Shown here: one piece after another, positions 59,947 to 64,000 of the stretch | Position numbering within the stretch: position 1 is the first letter of the stretch | How the letters are laid out: every line of letters starts with the position of its first letter | Assembly: GCF_947623445.1 (NCBI RefSeq) | Contig: NC_135241.1 | Location: 2,854,501-2,918,500 of the forward strand | Direction of reading: 5' to 3' | DNA: 64,000 nt | Origin: Clavelina lepadiformis | Taxonomy: Eukaryota; Chordata; Ascidiacea; Aplousobranchia; Clavelinidae | The notes under the pieces: model-generated | Told to the model about the DNA's origin: nothing | Database searches by the model: none | Seen by the model: only the letters and a program-made list of their open reading frames with translations | Translations under genes and position numbers: made by a program

Positions 59947-61610
59947 TCATTTGTGGATTCCTTTCAGATGTTTTTTCTTTTGAAGAAATTTTTTAGTCTT
60001 CTTTGATGCTCTCTGGGAAGGTAAATTTTGCTTTTTCTTGCTGTTCAGCTTTTGCTTTGTCTTTGATAATTTGCTGATATTTTCAGCCGCCCTCCTATAC
60101 AACAAAATGGAACCTGCATTAGGGTTATGAATGCTTGGCAGGCAGATTATTCATGTTGTTTGCTGTGGTGGAATAATCTTTATCCTCGTACTGAGGATAG
60201 TCTTCGCCTGACTTCTGAGGAAAGTCTTTGCATAGACTTAAACCCGGCGATGATTCTTTATCGTTCAAACCCCGGTCATCAAGCTAGATCTTGTGCAAGT
60301 TCCGATCGTCGCACATTAATTTTATACATTGTTTTTGCCCAAATTTACAGCTGTTAATCAGGTCCACTGAACTGGAGCAAGTGTTGTTAATGCTTTGCCC
60401 AAGGTCATTAGCGCCACTGGGTATAGAGCACTGAACAAAAGCTGTATCACTCGAACCACCAGGCTACCGAGCTGACATTTATTTACTTTTAACAAATTGA
60501 AAACCATTAATTATCACATTGTAGCAATTCCTGTAACAAAACTTGGTTATCAGTATTGGCCAAACTGGTAAGCTGATATCTAACGAAACTCCATTACTTC
60601 ACTGTTTTCGTTGGTGAACGATACATCAGTTTTAAATTTGTGCCAATCTATTTACAATTTTGGGCTGTGTTTTTGGGGCTTTGGATCGTAAATCCACTGT
60701 TTAATGAATTCATTGAGAACTGATGGCCCCAAAGTGGATTCTCTTGTACTGGCAGGTCTACTTACTACAACATTCACTTTTAAATTAATAGCTACCTTAT
60801 TGCTCGGAGACACCTTTTCTTACTGTCTATAAATGGGAAATATACTATACTAATAAATGGGAGATATCTAAGCACTACAAAAACCTGTGTAAAGTTTTTC
60901 TGATCCAGTGGCCAAAACAACCGCCATACAATTTTCAAACGAGCAAAAGTAGTTTGATATGGTATAGCAACAGACAATAATAGGTACAAGTATCCATCTT
61001 AACAAAACAACATCTTATGCTTGTTGGTTTGCGGTTTTGACGTCAACTCTTGCACTTCACGAGCCTACCTTGCATTGAATTTGCCCACTGGTTTGTCAGT
61101 CTGGTCTCCAGCAGTGTCATCAGTATTATCATCGTGTTTGTTCTCTCCCATGAAGATATCAGTGACCGGATTAAACAAATCGCTTTCAACCACCGTCACA
61201 GTGTGATTTGGCATATCAATTGTATTTTCATTTACATCCACGCAAGCTGTGCCATAAACATCATGTTCCTGTTGGTTTAATGCAGAGACATAGTTCTAGT
61301 AGTCTATTTCATGTATAGGCTATGACTTAATTTAAATGTCACAATTTAAGTTAAAGTTATACATTTACAATTGAAAATATTAGGAATAAAATACCATTTT
61401 GATATTGTGTATTTCCTCCAGGCGATGTTGAACTGCTTCTCTTTTCTTGGTTTTTATTCGAATTCTTTCTTCTTTTAGCTGTTGGTCCAGTTTCTCACGA
61501 GCTTGTTTTCTTCTTTCATCCTTCCGCTTTCGGAAGCCAGTCAAAAATTCTTTTCGTTTTGTTTCATCAAAGGTTAAGCTAGTCTTAGACCTATATTGTC
61601 TTTTTCCCAT
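59947..61610 (-). CDS. NOL12: NOL12, nucleolar protein 12 / Nop25 / Rrp17 family (3 exons)
   Basis: Exons on the minus strand: 61395-61610, 61069-61268, 59947-60094. They sum to 564 nt (187 residues) with matching phases. Exon 1 carries the family signature: basic start, LTFDETKRKEFLTGFRKRK, then a long Arg/Lys/Glu helix (ERRKQAREKLDQQLKEERIR). Exon 2 begins acidic and has MPNHTVTVVESDLF, matching the HPNHTVTV segment of vertebrate NOL12. Exon 3 encodes a very basic tail (KKKQNLPSQRASKKTKKFLQ) ending HKGIHK-like before TGA, which fits nucleolar targeting. NOL12/Rrp17 is an RNA-binding factor for pre-rRNA processing, with 5'-3' exonuclease activity reported for yeast Rrp17. Intron 2 contains a SINE-like repeat. 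Confidence 0.88.
60150..60485 (-). repeat. tRNA-derived SINE-like repeat, copy B
   Basis: Read on the minus strand it starts with AGCTCGGTAGCCTGGTGG then GTTCGAGTGA, which look like Pol III A and B boxes, and continues with the same ordered words as copy A at 31397-31715 (CCCAGTGGCGC, CACTTGCTCC, ATCGGAACTTGCACAA, GAATCATC, AGACTTTCCT). It lies in intron 2 of NOL12, in the same sense as that gene. Confidence 0.65.
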
Positions 61611-64000
61611 ACCGATTTCAGTCGTTCCAGCTTTCAGAGGTTTTCATAAGCCTACGCTGGTCAAGTGTACTACTTCACGCAAAACTGCTATAAAATAACA
61701 AAGCAAGGCAAACTACATCAAGAACTATTGCATCGAGCCAAAACTAAACATATCCAAAGGCAAAATTTGTAATTTTCTTCTGACGAAAAACAAGAAACCG
61801 AAAGGCATGAGGGCTACAACCTACAACATCATTTAAAAGGGGAATCCCCTTTTACTCAAGCTACGCATAAAAATCTGCTATTTAAAATAATTACTTATTA
61901 AATAATTAAATGATTCTATCCTTAAGTAAAAGAACATTACAAAATGACGCGGTTTTTCTATTGAAATACATAATTAACAACATTATTATACACTATAGTT
62001 TATCTGCTTGAGTTGTTATCGCGTATACTCCAATATAACAGTCTATGACCCATACACAGACTGTTTGCTTTATTTTATAGTCTTCTTGCATATCAGCACG
62101 GCCACGATGCCCTGCATAAACAATCCAAATCTACTGTCTTGCTTTTTTATCTTATTGACACGTGTTAATTCCGAAATTATATAGTCAGTGTTTAATGTAA
62201 ATAAGTGTTTTAATGTAATAAATGTAATCGCAACCGCATGATATTTGAAAGCCACTCCAACGCTACTTCAGTTATATTAGAAAGGTGTAAAAGTCCGAAA
62301 CAAATCAGTAACGAAGATTGCACGTGATAGTCTGTCCTACCATCTTTCCTGTATCAGCAGGTTGCGGAAAATACGTCAAAACACATGTGCTAGTACAGCG
62401 TAGAAAGATGTTCAAAAAAGGGGCGCTAGTTAGAAGATTAAAGACAATGAAACCACACGTGGAGTTATTTCCTTGCGGAACGATGTGCACGGTACCTTAC
62501 TGCTTACTTTGGGAATTCAATAGCATTAAACAATAGCAGAGGTGGCCAGTTGGTACTTCGAAAGTACCGTCGGTAACGGTACCGGTAGGCTACTTGACAA
62601 AGATGTACAGACAGTTCCGGGATTCGGCACTATTTTGAAAATGTAGTTCGGTACTTCTTCAGTACTCGGCAGCAGTACTTTTTGTGTAAAAGATGCTTCT
62701 ACAAATGCAATATTTGCCGCTATAATGCCACCGGTAACAATTGTTCCAGGTCAAAACATAAGTAACGTTAATCGCTTGCAATTTCACTTAACATTTCTAG
62801 ATTTAAAAAGATCAACAGATGCTAAAATCAGCATTAAAGATTAATTAACATGTATTTTTGAAAACATACTTGTTAAAATTTTGAAATAATCACTTGAAGT
62901 ACCGAGTACCGGGACCGACTGAAATTTCTTGAAAAAAGTAATTCAGTATAGAGACAGTACCGGTATCGGTACTGCCCACCTATGAACAATAGATGCTTTC
63001 TAAACACTTGTTATACCTACTCTCAGTTACGGATTACTGTAAACATAAAACATAATTACTAAAACAGAATTATCAGAATTCAGCTTTTGGGCCAATTTGT
63101 TTTGATTTTGAATGAAATGAAAATGTTTTTTATAAAATGTCTTTGCTGAAAACTTGTACTTGCAGTACACAAAATTTGTTCTTATGTCGTTAACACTATC
63201 TCCATTACATGTTATTTAGCGTAAGTTATATACCTTGGCATCTATTACTTTTTGCAGTGTACCTGTGACGTAAGTGTAATTGGGCACATTTTGTATTTTT
63301 GTTTGATATTCTTATGTCAAGCAAATTTTGAAGTTGTTTTAGTTAGTCCATTGAGCAACCTGAACAGTCTGTTTTTAGCACGCACTTGTGTAAAAGAAGC
63401 CCAAAGAAAACAACTTCTGGCAAGTCATTTCTGTTTTTCACTTCTTCATTTATCGGCCCCGTCCATAACCACGTATTGCTGTAAACCCAATATATAAGTT
63501 CCGTTGATGACACCCCGAAATCCAGTGAGTTTTTCTCCACGTATTGGTGCTTCCATGTCGACTTTCTACCGATGCTTACAGCAAACGACTGATAAATGTT
63601 CACAATAAGACTTCAACCTGCGTAAACACTTGGCGCGATCTAGGTACGACGAGCGTTACACAGATGTCAGCTTTTTGTTAGGGACTAGAATGACTAGATG
63701 GTAGGAAAACATCAAAAATAAACATACGAGCTATAGCAAACTTACTCAGCTTAAATAGATACCGTTTTTGCAGTAAAGTTGTAAATAATGACGCGGATTG
63801 TGTAGAACTCGCTGTTTTCTGCGCGTGAAATTGAAATAAGTCCTAAACTTCGTTGGAAACAAAGCCTGGTGGCAACTTAACTCAGCGAGACTATACATTC
63901 TTTATGAACGATTTCTGTGGTCAGATTTTCACCCAGCTGCTTCACAAAACGGATAAGCTTTGTTTTACATCGAACCCCGTCAATCTTTTGTTGTTTTAGA
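61611..64000. other. No gene recognised; one hAT MITE
   Basis: Beyond the NOL12 start I see only short open frames with no family features. The MITE at 62537-62984 is the only clear structure. Confidence 0.45.
62537..62984. mobile_element. hAT-type MITE with exact 8-bp target duplication
   Basis: The left end is CAGAGGTGGCCAGTTGGTAC and the right end, inverted, CATAGGTGGGCAGTACCGAT. AACAATAG flanks both sides exactly (62529-62536 and 62985-62992). The interior is rich in GGTACCG and CAGTACTC-type words, repeated on both strands. No coding capacity in 448 bp. The CAGAGGTGGGCAGTA end form is common in hAT elements. Confidence 0.85.

Noticed and set aside
62318-62536. 72-codon plus-strand frame with basic residues
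   Set aside because: No family match, no splice partners, and it ends at a transposon border.
1-64000. CRISPR arrays, rRNA genes and complete tRNA genes
   Set aside because: I saw no regularly spaced repeats with unique spacers, no rRNA-like stretches, and no complete tRNA cloverleaf; only SINE-like tRNA promoter remnants.

Overview
This is nuclear DNA from an animal, most likely an invertebrate deuterostome and quite possibly a tunicate. The basis is multi-exon genes with short AT-rich GT-AG introns of 60-900 bp, an adenosine-type GPCR, orthologues of the vertebrate ciliary and centriolar genes LRGUK, CFAP92 and SPICE1, and a background of small hAT-type DNA transposons. I see no bacterial features such as operons or Shine-Dalgarno sites. 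The species assignment is an inference.

Layout. 1-4661: no gene recognised, one decayed DNA transposon with a transposase tail (1241-1611). 4662-5546 (-): three-exon gene for a 161-residue two-TM membrane protein I cannot name. 9260-15415 (-): a 19-exon gene for a secreted protein of 713 residues with a signal peptide, five trefoil (P-type) modules and a central block of exon-by-exon helical repeats. All its splice phases fit. 20203-26174 (-): an adenosine receptor-like GPCR spread over about 11 small exons, with the ligand-pocket residues kept but the TM7 NPxxY motif replaced. 26292-32160: no gene, but a 1.16-kb element with iterated inverted ends and a tRNA-SINE-like repeat.

The second half is dense with genes. 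32161-34722 (+): intronless LRGUK (LRR plus guanylate kinase-like). 35021-46339 (+): a gene of about 24 exons resembling CFAP92/KIAA1257, with a hAT transposon carrying a broken transposase in one intron and a hAT MITE in another. 48350-50761 (-): intronless 803-residue protein joining a GlnD/DUF294-type nucleotidyltransferase domain to TPR repeats, followed by a decayed tandem copy of its 3' end near 47.1 kb. 53135-59605 (+): SPICE1 in 18 exons (807 residues), with a hAT MITE in intron 1. 59947-61610 (-): NOL12 in three exons (187 residues), tail-to-tail with SPICE1. 61611-64000: no gene seen, one hAT MITE.

Functionally, LRGUK, CFAP92-like and SPICE1 all act on cilia, flagella or centrioles. 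LRGUK and CFAP92-like are head-to-tail with only 298 bp between coding regions. The trefoil protein (secreted), the receptor and the NTase-TPR protein are separate units with no clear link to that set. The most unusual items are the trefoil/helical-repeat protein, the NTase-TPR fusion with its decayed duplicate, and the receptor with the missing NPxxY motif.
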